From contig JAFGEL010000040.1 in assembly GCA_016931615.1 (NCBI GenBank), positions 1-64,000 on the forward strand: a DNA stretch of 64,000 nt, read 5' to 3'. Shown in pieces: positions 8,348 through 17,385 of this stretch (the stretch's first letter is position 1; every line of letters starts with the position of its first letter). The translations under genes were made by a program, and so were the position numbers. The notes below the pieces were generated by a model, which worked only from the letters and a program-made list of their open reading frames with translations, was not told the origin of the DNA and did not search any database. This DNA is from Desulfuromonadales bacterium (GTDB lineage: Bacteria; Desulfobacterota; Desulfuromonadia; Desulfuromonadales; Geopsychrobacteraceae).

Positions 8348-9694
8348 ATGCGCGACAGACAGAAACAGCAGCTGTACAACCTGCTCAGTCATCGGGCTCT
8401 CACCTCACGAGAGTTGGTGCAGGGTCTCAACATCAGCCAACCCACTCTTTCACGCCTGATTCAAAGCCTGAGCCACGACATTATCGTCATGGGCAAAGGC
8501 CGTGCAACCAGTTACGGACTGCCGCGTCACAGTGATGGCCAGGGCAGCCGGTTGCCGATCTATATCATCGACCCGCGGGGAGATGCTCAGATTTTCGGTC
8601 ATTTAATCGCGCTACAGGGTGGCCAGTACTGGCTCGAACAGGCGGAAGGCTCCGGGGAACTTCACTCGGGGATTCCCTGGCAGTTGCAGGATCTGCTCGT
8701 CAGCGGTTACGTCGCTCGTTCATTTGCCTATCGCCATTGCGAGTCACTGCACCTTCCCCGGCGCCTCGCTGACTGGAGTAGCGAGGACAAACTGCTGGCC
8801 GCCAGTCGTTTTGGTGAAAACCAGATCGGCAACCTGTTGATCGGTGAAGAATCTCTGGCCCGCTACTTTGCACAGGCCCGGGAAGAAAAGCCCTTGATTG
8901 AACTGGACGACAGACCCTGGATGTACCCCCAACTGGCCCAGAAAACTTTGACCGGAGAGGTCAATAACGCTCTGTTCAGCGGAGAACAGCCAAAGTTTTC
9001 CGTGTGTATCAATGATCAGGGCACCCCTTGCCACATGTTGGTCAAATTTTCCCCTGCCGTCGACAGCAACGAAGCCCGCCGCTATGCCGATCTTCTGGTC
9101 TGTGAACACCTGGCCCTGGAGGCGGTTCGCACCGCGGGACACAATACCGCCCGGTCGCGGGTTGTCATCGCCGGACATCAGGCCTTCCTCTGTCTTAAAC
9201 GCTTTGACCGGCGCGGCCTGCTCGGCAGGCTTCCCAGTTTATCCCTGAAAAGTCTCCATGCCCGAATTGAAAGCCCATGCGACAATTGGATCGACGCCGC
9301 GATAAGGCTTGAAAAAAAAGCTCTGATCAATACCAAAGACGCGCAGAAACTCCGCTGGTTGTCGCTCTTCTCAGATCTGATCGGCAACACCAATCAGCAT
9401 TTTCATAATATCTCCCTGATCCCTCACCAACGCAACTATATCCTCGCCCCGGTATACGGTATCCGCCCGACCCTCTATGAGCCTATTGCCGGTGAAATTC
9501 CCCAGCGCCTGTTCACTCCTCCCTCAGTGCGTAACGATGTGGCTGCTGATCTTCCCAGCGCCATGGAGGCAGCGATTTTTTTCTGGAAGAGTGCGGCCGT
9601 CGATGAACGCATTTCAGCCGAATTCCGCCAGATCTGTTACGAAAACTGCGAACTACTGAAACTTCAGCAGCAGGGCCCCAGATTGATCCTATAA
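8348..9694 (+). CDS. yjjJ: YjjJ-type HipA-family protein, probably inactive as a kinase
   Basis: 448 residues. The N-terminus is a winged-helix-like DNA-binding segment (RELVQGLNISQPTLSRLIQ, 21-39), as in YjjJ-type HipA proteins, which lack a separate HipB. The rest is HipA-like: QPKFSV near 214, the ATP-lysine region VKF (Lys233), and the C-terminal kinase block. In active HipA the catalytic and metal-binding aspartates sit in GNTD and in a later Y-D motif. Here they read GNTN (Asn349) and VYG (Gly371), so kinase activity is doubtful. It appears monocistronic, with no antitoxin gene beside it. A role as a DNA-binding regulator is an alternative. Confidence 0.8.
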   Translation: MRDRQKQQLYNLLSHRALTSRELVQGLNISQPTLSRLIQSLSHDIIVMGKGRATSYGLPRHSDGQGSRLPIYIIDPRGDAQIFGHLIALQGGQYWLEQAEGSGELHSGIPWQLQDLLVSGYVARSFAYRHCESLHLPRRLADWSSEDKLLAASRFGENQIGNLLIGEESLARYFAQAREEKPLIELDDRPWMYPQLAQKTLTGEVNNALFSGEQPKFSVCINDQGTPCHMLVKFSPAVDSNEARRYADLLVCEHLALEAVRTAGHNTARSRVVIAGHQAFLCLKRFDRRGLLGRLPSLSLKSLHARIESPCDNWIDAAIRLEKKALINTKDAQKLRWLSLFSDLIGNTNQHFHNISLIPHQRNYILAPVYGIRPTLYEPIAGEIPQRLFTPPSVRNDVAADLPSAMEAAIFFWKSAAVDERISAEFRQICYENCELLKLQQQGPRLIL

Positions 9695-9720
9695 ATTCTT
9701 TTGAAAATATTAATTCCCTG

Positions 9721-9757
9721 TTAACAATTTCTAGAAATTATGAGATACTAATCTCAT
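9721..9757 (+). promoter_or_regulatory. Promoter overlapped by two palindromes, upstream of the REC-HDOD gene
   Basis: TTAACA (9721-9726) and GATACT (9744-9749) are 17 bases apart. The spacer holds the perfect palindrome AATTTCTAGAAATT (9726-9739). The -10 lies inside ATGAGAT-ACTA-ATCTCAT (9740-9757, two 7-base arms). This arrangement suggests repressor binding, although the second palindrome could instead form an RNA hairpin. Confidence 0.45.
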
Positions 9758-9795
9758 CGATATCGACCAAGCTGACCTATCAACAGGGCCCTGTC

Positions 9796-11034
9796 ATGGA
9801 CAACTGTGCTGCCAAAATTCTGTTTATCGACGATGAGACCGCTATTCTGGATGCACTTCAGGGGCTGATGGTGGACGAAACATGGGATTGCCGCTTTGCC
9901 GCAAGCGGCGCGGAGGCTCTGGCTGTTCTGGAAACTGAGCATTTTGACCTGGTCGTTTCCGACATCGGCATGCCGGAGATCAATGGAATTGAGCTGGCAA
10001 AAAAAATTCGTCAGAATTATCCGCAGATCGTACGGATATTCCTCAGTAACGGGGTCGATCAGAAGTTGGCGGTCACGGCGCTCGCTGAAGGATACACCCA
10101 GCAGATCGTGCCGAAACCCTGGAACGACCAGGAACTCAAGGAAATCATCCGCAGCGCTTTACGCCAGCAGGCCCAGCAGCAGAAGCACAGCAGTGAATTT
10201 CAGGCACTGATCAACTCAATCCCGCTGTTGCCGACCCTGCCTGAAAGCTATTCAAATGTGCGCTCCTGCATTGTCGGAGATGAAGTTGATATCGAAAAAA
10301 TGGCTGACTATATCAGCCAGGACGTTTCCATCTCTTCGCTGCTGCTTCACTGGGCCAACTCGGCACTGTTCGGTCAGAGATTCCAGGTTGATACGATTAA
10401 AAAAGCGATCATCGTCCTCGGTACCGATATCGTGGAGAACCTCGTCCTTTCGGAAGCAGTCAACCGGAATATTGCCGGGGCCCTGCCCGACCTCAAGGGT
10501 TTTGACTTCAAAAAATTCAAAAAACATTCAATGGCAACGGCAGTGATTGCCCGACTGTTGATCAAATCCATCTACAGCAGCGATTATGTCAAGCACGATC
10601 GCGCCTTTATCGCCGGACTGCTGCACGACATAGGCAAACTCGCCGCAGCAAGCTTTTTTCCGAAACGTTTTGAACAGGCGATTGCCGTGGCGATTCGTAC
10701 GCGCTGCTCGCTGTCTGACGCCGAGTATCAGGTCTACGGGACCGATCATGCTGAAATTGGTGCTTTTCTGGCCGAGTGGTGGGCCCTCCCCCCGTTTATT
10801 TTTAATGCCATTCACCGCCACCACCAGCCTTATTCAAGCCCCGTTGATCAGGATGTCATCGCTGCGGCCCATGTGGCCAACCTGTTAAGTTACCAGTTTC
10901 ACTACGGCTCCAACGGCGACACTCTGCCCCGCACAATCAGCGATGAATACCGAGGGAAATTTTACCTGAGTGAAGAGGCGATCGAAATTCTGCGTGCCGA
11001 GACGGACAAAACGCTCAGCGCTCTGAATCGCTGA
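9796..11034 (+). CDS. Response regulator with HDOD output domain
   Basis: 412 residues. Residues 1-125 form a receiver domain with DD (12-13), phospho-acceptor Asp56 in VVSDIGMPE, and the KPW lysine. Residues 140-340 form an HDOD domain (INSIPLLPTLPESY, ISQDVSISSLLLHWANSALFG, IVLGTDIVENLVL, and GLLHDIGKLAAASFFPKRF). HDOD proteins are metal-dependent-hydrolase-like scaffolds used in signalling and motility in deltaproteobacteria; enzymatic activity is not assured. No histidine kinase is adjacent, so the input is unknown. It converges on the Lol-like cluster with an 11-base gap. Confidence 0.9.
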   Translation: MDNCAAKILFIDDETAILDALQGLMVDETWDCRFAASGAEALAVLETEHFDLVVSDIGMPEINGIELAKKIRQNYPQIVRIFLSNGVDQKLAVTALAEGYTQQIVPKPWNDQELKEIIRSALRQQAQQQKHSSEFQALINSIPLLPTLPESYSNVRSCIVGDEVDIEKMADYISQDVSISSLLLHWANSALFGQRFQVDTIKKAIIVLGTDIVENLVLSEAVNRNIAGALPDLKGFDFKKFKKHSMATAVIARLLIKSIYSSDYVKHDRAFIAGLLHDIGKLAAASFFPKRFEQAIAVAIRTRCSLSDAEYQVYGTDHAEIGAFLAEWWALPPFIFNAIHRHHQPYSSPVDQDVIAAAHVANLLSYQFHYGSNGDTLPRTISDEYRGKFYLSEEAIEILRAETDKTLSALNR

Positions 11035-11045
11035 TGGCAGCACCC

Positions 11046-12254
11046 TTAAAAGTAGAAACGTACAAACAGCCCGCCGCTGTCGCCGCGTGAACCGAATTCA
11101 CTGCGCACGACCGAAAGCCCGCTCAGCGCGTCAATGCCCGTTTTACTTCCGAATGTCAACGCCCAGAAAAAATCCAGCTGCAGATTATCCGCCAGCGAGA
11201 AGACGACCCGGGGCCGCACCAGGCCGGAACGATCTTCAAGGTTGTATATCAACAGCCCGTCAAAGTTGATCAGGGGATGAAACTGGTATGACGGCGCGAG
11301 CATCAGGTAATGTCTGGCGAGAAGAAAACCCAGGCCTTCTCTGACCGGGGCCGACGCGGCCACCACTGGATATTCATTCGGGTCATGGGTGCCGAAGCCG
11401 TTATAAAGATACTCTCCGATCAGCACGATACCATTGTCAAACCGATACCACCCCTCGACCGCGGCAACAGAAAACCGTTGCTGCAGATCGCCGTCGGGCC
11501 GGCCGACATCTCGACCGCGGTACCAGCTTATCTCAGTTTTCAGTCCGACTTTGCCAAGCTCCCCGGCCAGACCGAAACCGAGCAATGAACGGCCCCGCAA
11601 CTTCCCCCCGAGGAAAAGCAGATCAACGGCATTGATGTTGTCCCCTGCCGTAACCAGGTAACTGTTGTACTGCGAATCTTCAGCGGCCACCATGACCCCT
11701 CCCAGTTGCCCGGCCAGACCCGCAAAGCGGGTCAACTGGAGGGCATCAACTCCGGGGCGCACATCGGTATCAAGAGCCTCCGGTGAAAAGGGCGCAATAA
11801 CGTCGAGAGGTGAAAACAGACTGATCCGACCAAACCCGATAGCCTGGCGGCCGATGGCCCAGGACAGGCGTCCCGCATCACCATGCACAAGAAGGCGGTC
11901 AATTTCAAGCTGTCCGCTGAGACGTTCACTCTCGCGCCGGGTTTTCTCCAGGTCAAAGAAACGGTTGGACTGCAGGTCCGGGAGCGTCACGGTTGAAGGG
12001 CGACTGGTCCATAGCAGCCGCTGATTAACTGCCAGTTCAAACCCCTTTTGACCAGCCAGCTGTAGGCTCAAATCGAAACGGGCGTGCCCCGTCGCAACAA
12101 CACCATCAGCAGAGCCCGGTGGGAACCTCTCGAGGTAGAGATTGAGTGATTTGAGGGCGCCACTGACGGAAAGACTCTCGCCATCAATCGCCCTGGCCTG
12201 GATGGGCGAAAGCAGCCAGCACAGCAGGAAAAATATCGCTAACGGGCTTTTCAC
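11046..12254 (-). CDS. Outer-membrane beta-barrel protein of the Lol-like cluster
   Basis: 402 residues with a signal peptide ([22 protein letters not shown]). The rest shows alternating hydrophobic/aromatic strands, many Gly/Arg turns, and a C-terminal aromatic end (LFVRFYF) typical of a beta-barrel recognised by BAM. I do not recognise the exact family. GTG is the start and overlaps the ATPase stop (GTGA), so it belongs to the same operon. The link to an exporter suggests it receives or anchors the exported lipid or lipoprotein, or is itself the cargo. That is inference. Confidence 0.7.
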   Translation of the reverse strand: MKSPLAIFFLLCWLLSPIQARAIDGESLSVSGALKSLNLYLERFPPGSADGVVATGHARFDLSLQLAGQKGFELAVNQRLLWTSRPSTVTLPDLQSNRFFDLEKTRRESERLSGQLEIDRLLVHGDAGRLSWAIGRQAIGFGRISLFSPLDVIAPFSPEALDTDVRPGVDALQLTRFAGLAGQLGGVMVAAEDSQYNSYLVTAGDNINAVDLLFLGGKLRGRSLLGFGLAGELGKVGLKTEISWYRGRDVGRPDGDLQQRFSVAAVEGWYRFDNGIVLIGEYLYNGFGTHDPNEYPVVAASAPVREGLGFLLARHYLMLAPSYQFHPLINFDGLLIYNLEDRSGLVRPRVVFSLADNLQLDFFWALTFGSKTGIDALSGLSVVRSEFGSRGDSGGLFVRFYF

Positions 12255-12928
12255 AGCTCCTGCTCCAGATGCCCGTCGAGCAATTTAATCACTCTCCTGG
12301 CGTGGGATATCACCAGCGGGTCATGAGAACTGAAAATAAACGTGGCGTTGCGCTCACGATTGAGTTTCTGCATCAGGATCATAAGCTCTTCACTGGCCTG
12401 GGAATCGAGACTGGCGGTGGGTTCATCGGCAAGGATCACAGCCGGTTCCGCAACCATGGCCCGAACAATGGCAACGCGTTGCTGCTGGCCTCCCGATAAA
12501 TCTGCAGGTTTACGGTTCTCCAACCCGTCAAGACCCAATTCTGAAAACAGCTCCAGAACCCTTTGACGGCGGTTTTTTTTGGCCATACCCATGAGCATCA
12601 GGGTAAACTCGGCATTCTCGGCTGCAGTCAACACGGGAATCAGGTTATAGGCCTGAAATATAAATCCGATCTTATTCAGCCGAATATCGGCCAGGGCCTT
12701 TTCTCCGGCCCGAGTCACATCCTGGCCGGCCAACCATACTTCGCCGGAAGTTGGTCGATCAAGGCATCCGATCAGATTCAGAAGTGTGGTTTTCCCGCTT
12801 CCCGAAGGGCCGGCCAGAACACAGAATTCCCCTGTTTCCACTTCCAGGGAAAAATCCTGAACTGCGGCAACCTGCTGATTTCCCACCCTGTAAATTTTAC
12901 TCACCGCTTTCAGTTCAATCAGCGCCAT
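12251..12928 (-). CDS. LolD/MacB-type ABC transporter ATPase
   Basis: 225 residues. It has Walker [11 protein letters not shown]-loop [16 protein letters not shown], signature [14 protein letters not shown], Walker [13 protein letters not shown], and the switch histidine in FSSHD. It resembles LolD, which powers FtsX-like permeases acting mechanically on periplasmic or outer-membrane cargo. ATG at 12928 is preceded by GGAAA and is preferred over the upstream in-frame start at 12970, which would extend into the permease gene. It overlaps the barrel gene by four bases. Confidence 0.92.
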   Translation of the reverse strand: MALIELKAVSKIYRVGNQQVAAVQDFSLEVETGEFCVLAGPSGSGKTTLLNLIGCLDRPTSGEVWLAGQDVTRAGEKALADIRLNKIGFIFQAYNLIPVLTAAENAEFTLMLMGMAKKNRRQRVLELFSELGLDGLENRKPADLSGGQQQRVAIVRAMVAEPAVILADEPTASLDSQASEELMILMQKLNRERNATFIFSSHDPLVISHARRVIKLLDGHLEQEL

Positions 12929-12947
12929 CGCTTTCCTTTCTTTACCG

Positions 12948-14180
12948 TCAATAGTGGCGCATCGCCGCAACAGGGCAGATTCGCCCGGCCTTGATCGCCG
13001 GATACAGAGCCGCCAGGAAAGACAGTACCAGCAGATAAAAAGATATCCTGAGCATCCAGGGAAGATCCCAGGCGGCCCTCAGAACCGGATCAAAAACCAC
13101 CCCGCCGAATTCGAGGGTTTCACTGACAAAAGTGCGCATATCAATGCCGACGGCCACCAGGTACCAGGTCAACAACGCCCCGAGACATGAACCCACAATC
13201 ATTGCTACGAGCCCCATCAGCAGGGCTTCAGTAAGAATCAACAGGCGCAACCTCACCGTTCTCGCCCCGACGGCCAGGATGACTCCGAATTCACGAAACC
13301 TCTCCATCACCGACATCAATAGCGTGTTGACGACACCGATGGCGACGATCAGCAGCAGGATAACAAAGATGAAATTCGAACTGGCGTAATCGAGCCTTAT
13401 GGCATTGTACAGATTCGGCATTGCCTCTTCCCAGCTGTAGGTGGCAATATCCGGCCGTTTTTGGAGCAGCATTTTGACCTGCGGCCAGACCTGAGGTTCG
13501 GCATTCTGATCCATCAGGATGATCGCCAGTTCATGAACCTTTCCCTTAACCCCGACCAAGGCTGCCGCCCGGTCGAGCCCGACCATCATCAAGGTGCTGT
13601 CGACGGTTTTGATTCCGGTTGCAACAACACCTCGCACCCGGAACATGTCACTGACCAGTTCACCCGACTGATGCTGCATGGTCACGACAAATTTCTGCCC
13701 CGGTTTCAGTTTCAGTTCCTTGAGCAGCCTGCTGCCGAGGATCGCTTCATGGCCGTCCGAGGCACTGAACCACTCGGAGGCAGGAAGTTTTCTCAAGAAA
13801 GGGTTGAGCATTTTCTCCACGGACGGATCAACCCCGGTCAGCAGAATTCCCCGGCTCTCACGGCTGGATTGTGCCAAACCGGGCAGGTAGAGACGTGGCA
13901 GCACGGCCTCAACCTTTGGAAGAGCAGCAATTTCAGCCGTCAGATCAGTCGGTGCAAAGGTCAATTTTTCATCCCGGCTGTCGAGGTAATGGCGCTGGTA
14001 GATGACCATATGTCCGGATCCGGCCCGCACACCACTGTCGATCATCGATGAATAAACCCCATGTGAAAGATTATGCGACCCCTGCAGCAGCATCAGACTG
14101 AAGCTCAAAGCGATCAGGGTAATCAGCGTGCGGCGACGGTTTCTCCAGAGGTTTTTCCAGGCCAGGCTGAGCAGATTCAT
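12948..14180 (-). CDS. FtsX-family ABC permease (second of two)
   Basis: About 410 residues from the ATG at 14180, which gives the standard N-terminus MNLLSLAWKNLWRNRRRTL and has GAGG six bases upstream. There is one N-terminal helix, a large periplasmic domain (MacB-PCD-like, about 45-270), and three C-terminal helices with the FtsX pattern VNTLLMSVMERFREFGVILAVG. It should pair with the upstream permease as a LolC/LolE-like heterodimer. The gap to the previous stop is one base. Confidence 0.9.
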   Translation of the reverse strand: MNLLSLAWKNLWRNRRRTLITLIALSFSLMLLQGSHNLSHGVYSSMIDSGVRAGSGHMVIYQRHYLDSRDEKLTFAPTDLTAEIAALPKVEAVLPRLYLPGLAQSSRESRGILLTGVDPSVEKMLNPFLRKLPASEWFSASDGHEAILGSRLLKELKLKPGQKFVVTMQHQSGELVSDMFRVRGVVATGIKTVDSTLMMVGLDRAAALVGVKGKVHELAIILMDQNAEPQVWPQVKMLLQKRPDIATYSWEEAMPNLYNAIRLDYASSNFIFVILLLIVAIGVVNTLLMSVMERFREFGVILAVGARTVRLRLLILTEALLMGLVAMIVGSCLGALLTWYLVAVGIDMRTFVSETLEFGGVVFDPVLRAAWDLPWMLRISFYLLVLSFLAALYPAIKAGRICPVAAMRHY

Positions 14181-14181
14181 G

Positions 14182-15402
14182 TTAATCCTCGCGAATAGCG
14201 TCGATCGGCTGCATGCGGGCTGCACGGCGAGCGGGGAAAAACCCGGCCAGCAGGCTGACAAACAACAGGCATGCAGCAGGGATAATGATGTTCGCCGGTT
14301 CAATCACTGCGTAAAGCCGGGGAAGAATGGTCCCTCCGGCATAGGTAATAGGAGTCAGTGTCCCGGACAGATCTATACCGAACCGAGCCATATAAAGACT
14401 GAGTGCGACCCCGACAACGACACCACAGACCAGGGCCAGGCAGCCCATGAACAGCGTCTCCAGAAAAACCATCCACCTGATCTGTCCGGGCTTCATACCG
14501 AGAGCCTTCAGCACCCCGAACTCTCTGGTGCGCTCCATGACCGACATGAAAAACGTGTTGAGAATCCCCAGACCGGTGGCGATATAGAGGATGGTGACGA
14601 TAATCATCCTGGACACGTCATAACTGGCGACCACTTCACGCATCTCAGGCAGCATCTGACCCCAGTCAAGGATTTCCAACGAATCGGGCAACCGTTTCCT
14701 GAAGCGCTCGGCAAGGACAGCGGCATTGAGGGGCTGATTGGTGCGCACCGCAATTTCATGCAGTTGACCCGGAAGGGTCAGAATATTCTGCAACCAGATC
14801 AGGGGCACCAGAGCCAGGGAATTATCGTGACCGGCATCACCCGTCCTGAAAACGCCCCGGACCGTCAGCAGGTCGTTGCCGATGGAGCCGTCAGCGGCCT
14901 GAGTCACAAAAACCAGCTGAGCTCCCGGAGCAACCCCGAGGCGCCTGGCCAGACCGGACCCCAGGACCACCCCATCATGATCGTTTGCAGACAAATATGT
15001 GCCGGCCACCAGGGCATCCTGCAAACCGGTCACCTTTTTTTCCCGCTCAGGCAGAATACCGAGAACTTCAGCCGGAGCGCTGTCCTGACGATGGGAAAGC
15101 AGCCCGAAATTTCTCAGTCTCGGAGAGGTTCCGAGGATCACATCGGTATGCGAAAGAAAGGACAATGATTCGCGGTCAGAAAAATAACGGAACAGGTCAC
15201 GATCATCCTGATAGCCCCTGGCGCTGATCACCAGGTGCCCGTAATACTGCTCAGTCGCCGTCGCCAGCAGATCACGCAGCATTCCGGAAAACACCCCGAG
15301 GCAGAGGATCAGCAACGCCGAAGAAACGATCATGGCCGAAAGGGTCAGCAGAGTCCTTCGGCGATTCCTCCAGATATTGCGCAACGCCAGTCGGTAAAGC
15401 AT
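14182..15402 (-). CDS. FtsX-family ABC permease (first of two)
   Basis: 406 residues. It begins MLYRLALRNIWRNRRRTLLTL, like the other permease, and ends with the FtsX three-helix region (LNTFFMSVMERTREFGVLKALG) and a final PIDAIRED. The large central region is periplasmic. The two permeases are paralogous by eye. The ATG overlaps the LolA-like stop by one base, indicating coupled translation. Cargo is unknown. Confidence 0.9.
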   Translation of the reverse strand: MLYRLALRNIWRNRRRTLLTLSAMIVSSALLILCLGVFSGMLRDLLATATEQYYGHLVISARGYQDDRDLFRYFSDRESLSFLSHTDVILGTSPRLRNFGLLSHRQDSAPAEVLGILPEREKKVTGLQDALVAGTYLSANDHDGVVLGSGLARRLGVAPGAQLVFVTQAADGSIGNDLLTVRGVFRTGDAGHDNSLALVPLIWLQNILTLPGQLHEIAVRTNQPLNAAVLAERFRKRLPDSLEILDWGQMLPEMREVVASYDVSRMIIVTILYIATGLGILNTFFMSVMERTREFGVLKALGMKPGQIRWMVFLETLFMGCLALVCGVVVGVALSLYMARFGIDLSGTLTPITYAGGTILPRLYAVIEPANIIIPAACLLFVSLLAGFFPARRAARMQPIDAIRED

Positions 15403-16154
15403 CAGTGCCGCCTTTTTAATTGCGCCAGCGAAAAGAAATCGCTCTTCAGATCAACATCGAATTCAAGCGCCTGATAGTGCATGACCGTCCTCTCCTCCGG
15501 CTTTTCCAGAGGTAAAACGGTCATTTTCAGCGGCACCGTGCGATCGCCTATGGTTTGAACGTCGGAGAAAAGAATCCGCCGCACGAGGACATCTTCCTCA
15601 TCAAAATAATCAATCTGCCGCGGAATCAGGTGATCCTTCAGCACCACGTAAATGATTTTCCCCCAGACGACCGGAGCATCAGGTTTGGGCTGACCCAGAA
15701 TTGTCCACTCCGTTGTATCTTCGTCAAGGAGGGTAAACAGGTAATCCTGGTCAATGTGGTTGGCTTTAACCAGATCATCATTGGTGATGTGGCTGCCCAT
15801 CCAGGCACCACCCATCATCGACGGAGGAATACGAATGACGCGATCAACCCGGGGGAGAAAATTCCATACCTCATTTTCGACCTTGAGGGTCGCGACCCCT
15901 TTTTCTTTGGCGGGAGCAAGAATCCGAATGAGAAAGCGCTCGCGCCCCAGGGACCAGGATTCCATCGTCAGGTGGCGTTCCCAGTGGCCGGTCACCACCG
16001 TCATAGTGACAGTGGCGATCGAGGACTGGCCCGAATACTGCTGTTCAACCCGGCGGATTAATTCGGACAGCTCGGGCATTTCCGCCCTGAGCGGCAGGTG
16101 GGACGAAAGCACAACAAGTATGACGGCGAAGCAACATATCACCTTAGGCATCAT
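15402..16154 (-). CDS. LolA-like outer-membrane lipoprotein-sorting protein
   Basis: 250 residues with a signal peptide (MMPKVICCFAVILVVLSSHLPLRA) and a LolA-like fold. The signature is an early helix (ELIRRVEQQYSGQSS) and the stretch LKVENEVWNFLPRVDRVIRIPPSMMGGAWMG, recognisable in the LolA_like group annotated as outer membrane lipoprotein-sorting protein. It is predicted to be a periplasmic carrier of acyl chains or lipoproteins, loaded by the two permeases and LolD-like ATPase encoded next. First gene of the five-gene operon; ATG at 16154 or 16151. Confidence 0.85.
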   Translation of the reverse strand: MMPKVICCFAVILVVLSSHLPLRAEMPELSELIRRVEQQYSGQSSIATVTMTVVTGHWERHLTMESWSLGRERFLIRILAPAKEKGVATLKVENEVWNFLPRVDRVIRIPPSMMGGAWMGSHITNDDLVKANHIDQDYLFTLLDEDTTEWTILGQPKPDAPVVWGKIIYVVLKDHLIPRQIDYFDEEDVLVRRILFSDVQTIGDRTVPLKMTVLPLEKPEERTVMHYQALEFDVDLKSDFFSLAQLKRRH

Positions 16155-16188
16155 AAACAGGCTCCCACGTTTGCGCCCTGACAGTTAA

Positions 16189-16217
16189 ATTATCGGTGAT
16201 AGAAGCAGGAAAGGCAA
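16189..16217 (-). promoter_or_regulatory. Putative promoter of the Lol-like operon
   Basis: On the minus strand TTGCCT (16212-16217) and GATAAT (16189-16194) are 17 bases apart, about 35 bases before the LolA-like start. Confidence 0.45.
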
Positions 16218-16251
16218 AGGCCCGGTGCGCTTTTTTGTCAATATTGAAATC

Positions 16252-16281
16252 TTGCACAGCAATCTGGCTCTATGCTATCAA
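16252..16281 (+). promoter_or_regulatory. Possible promoter of the MoxR operon
   Basis: TTGCAC (16252-16257) and TATCAA (16276-16281) are separated by 18 bases, about 40 bases before the MoxR start. A weak match. Confidence 0.3.
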
Positions 16282-16319
16282 TAGCTGACAATTGAGGTCT
16301 TATTTTGGAGCGTCAGACA

Positions 16320-17381
16320 ATGAACATTGAACAGATGAAAGCCGTGCTGAAAGAAATTCTCACAAAAACCGATCTGACACCCTGCGTCGTCGGACACCGG
16401 GGAGTGGGTAAAACTGCGGGAATCATTCAGGTCTGTCGTGAAATCGCCCATGATTATGTGGCGTTGCGCCTTGGACAGATGGAAGTTGGTGACCTGGTGG
16501 GGATTCCTTACCGCAATGAAGACACCATGCACTGGTCGCGGCCGTCCTGGTGGCCTCAGGATCATGCCGCTCCAACAGTCGTTCACTGTGATGAGCTTAA
16601 CCGGGCTCAGCAGGAAGATACCCTTCAGGCCATCTTTCAGTTTGTCGAACCCCCTGCCGAGGGGCAGCAGAGAGCCCTGCATACCCACAAGCTGGCCCGC
16701 CAGCACCGTGTCGTTGTGGCGATCAACCCTCCCGACGGCAGTTACCAGGTGGCTCCGCTGGACCGCGCTCTGCTTGATCGCATGGTTGTCATCCAGGTTG
16801 AAACCGATCCGGATTGCTGGGCTCAATATGCTGTTAAAGCTGACTTCGATCTTCAGGTTCGTCAGTTTATTGCCGGTAATCAACGGCTGTTGTCGACCAA
16901 TATCTCCAGCTATGACATGCAGGTCGAACCTTCGGAAAGAGCCTGGGAGATGGTCAGTCAGTTAAAACAACACTGCCGCTTTCCACAAGAGCTGGAAATG
17001 GAAGTCTACAGTGGGGTGATCGGTCGTGAAGCGGCGGTCAGTTTTCTGCACTGGTGTGCGGAACAGCATCAACGGCCACTGCTGGCCGATGAGGTCCTCA
17101 ACCACTGGGACGCAGTCAGTCACCAGGCTGAAAGCCAGCGTGACGATATCCAGGCCGCGACCATGAGTGATCTTGTCGCCCGGCTGCAGAATAATGACAG
17201 TCTGGATGATCAGCAGCAGGACAACCTGGTGGCCTATATTGCCATTCTTCCTCGTGACATGCGTTTCGGTTTGATAAAATCATTGCTGAGGATTCCCGCC
17301 ACTGCCGACATTCTCTGTCAGGATAGATACGATGCGACAGTCCTCGAAGCCATTCGCCAGATAAGTCAGGACGTCGCCTGA
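16320..17381 (+). CDS. MoxR-family AAA+ ATPase
   Basis: 353 residues from the ATG at 16320 (GGAG nine bases upstream); a TTG at 16305 is less likely. Walker A is GHRGVGKT (25-32), Walker B VVHCDE (87-92), and the sensor region reads AINPPDGSYQVAPLDRALLDRM. MoxR ATPases act with VWA proteins as chaperones that insert cofactors or remodel complexes. The next gene is such a VWA protein, four bases away, so the two should work together. The target is unknown. Confidence 0.9.
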   Translation: MNIEQMKAVLKEILTKTDLTPCVVGHRGVGKTAGIIQVCREIAHDYVALRLGQMEVGDLVGIPYRNEDTMHWSRPSWWPQDHAAPTVVHCDELNRAQQEDTLQAIFQFVEPPAEGQQRALHTHKLARQHRVVVAINPPDGSYQVAPLDRALLDRMVVIQVETDPDCWAQYAVKADFDLQVRQFIAGNQRLLSTNISSYDMQVEPSERAWEMVSQLKQHCRFPQELEMEVYSGVIGREAAVSFLHWCAEQHQRPLLADEVLNHWDAVSHQAESQRDDIQAATMSDLVARLQNNDSLDDQQQDNLVAYIAILPRDMRFGLIKSLLRIPATADILCQDRYDATVLEAIRQISQDVA

Positions 17382-17385
17382 GTCG

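Noticed and set aside
9796-11034. REC-HDOD protein as an active HD phosphodiesterase because of its LLHDIGK motif
   Set aside because: This motif is common in HDOD domains and does not prove activity; not treated as unusual.
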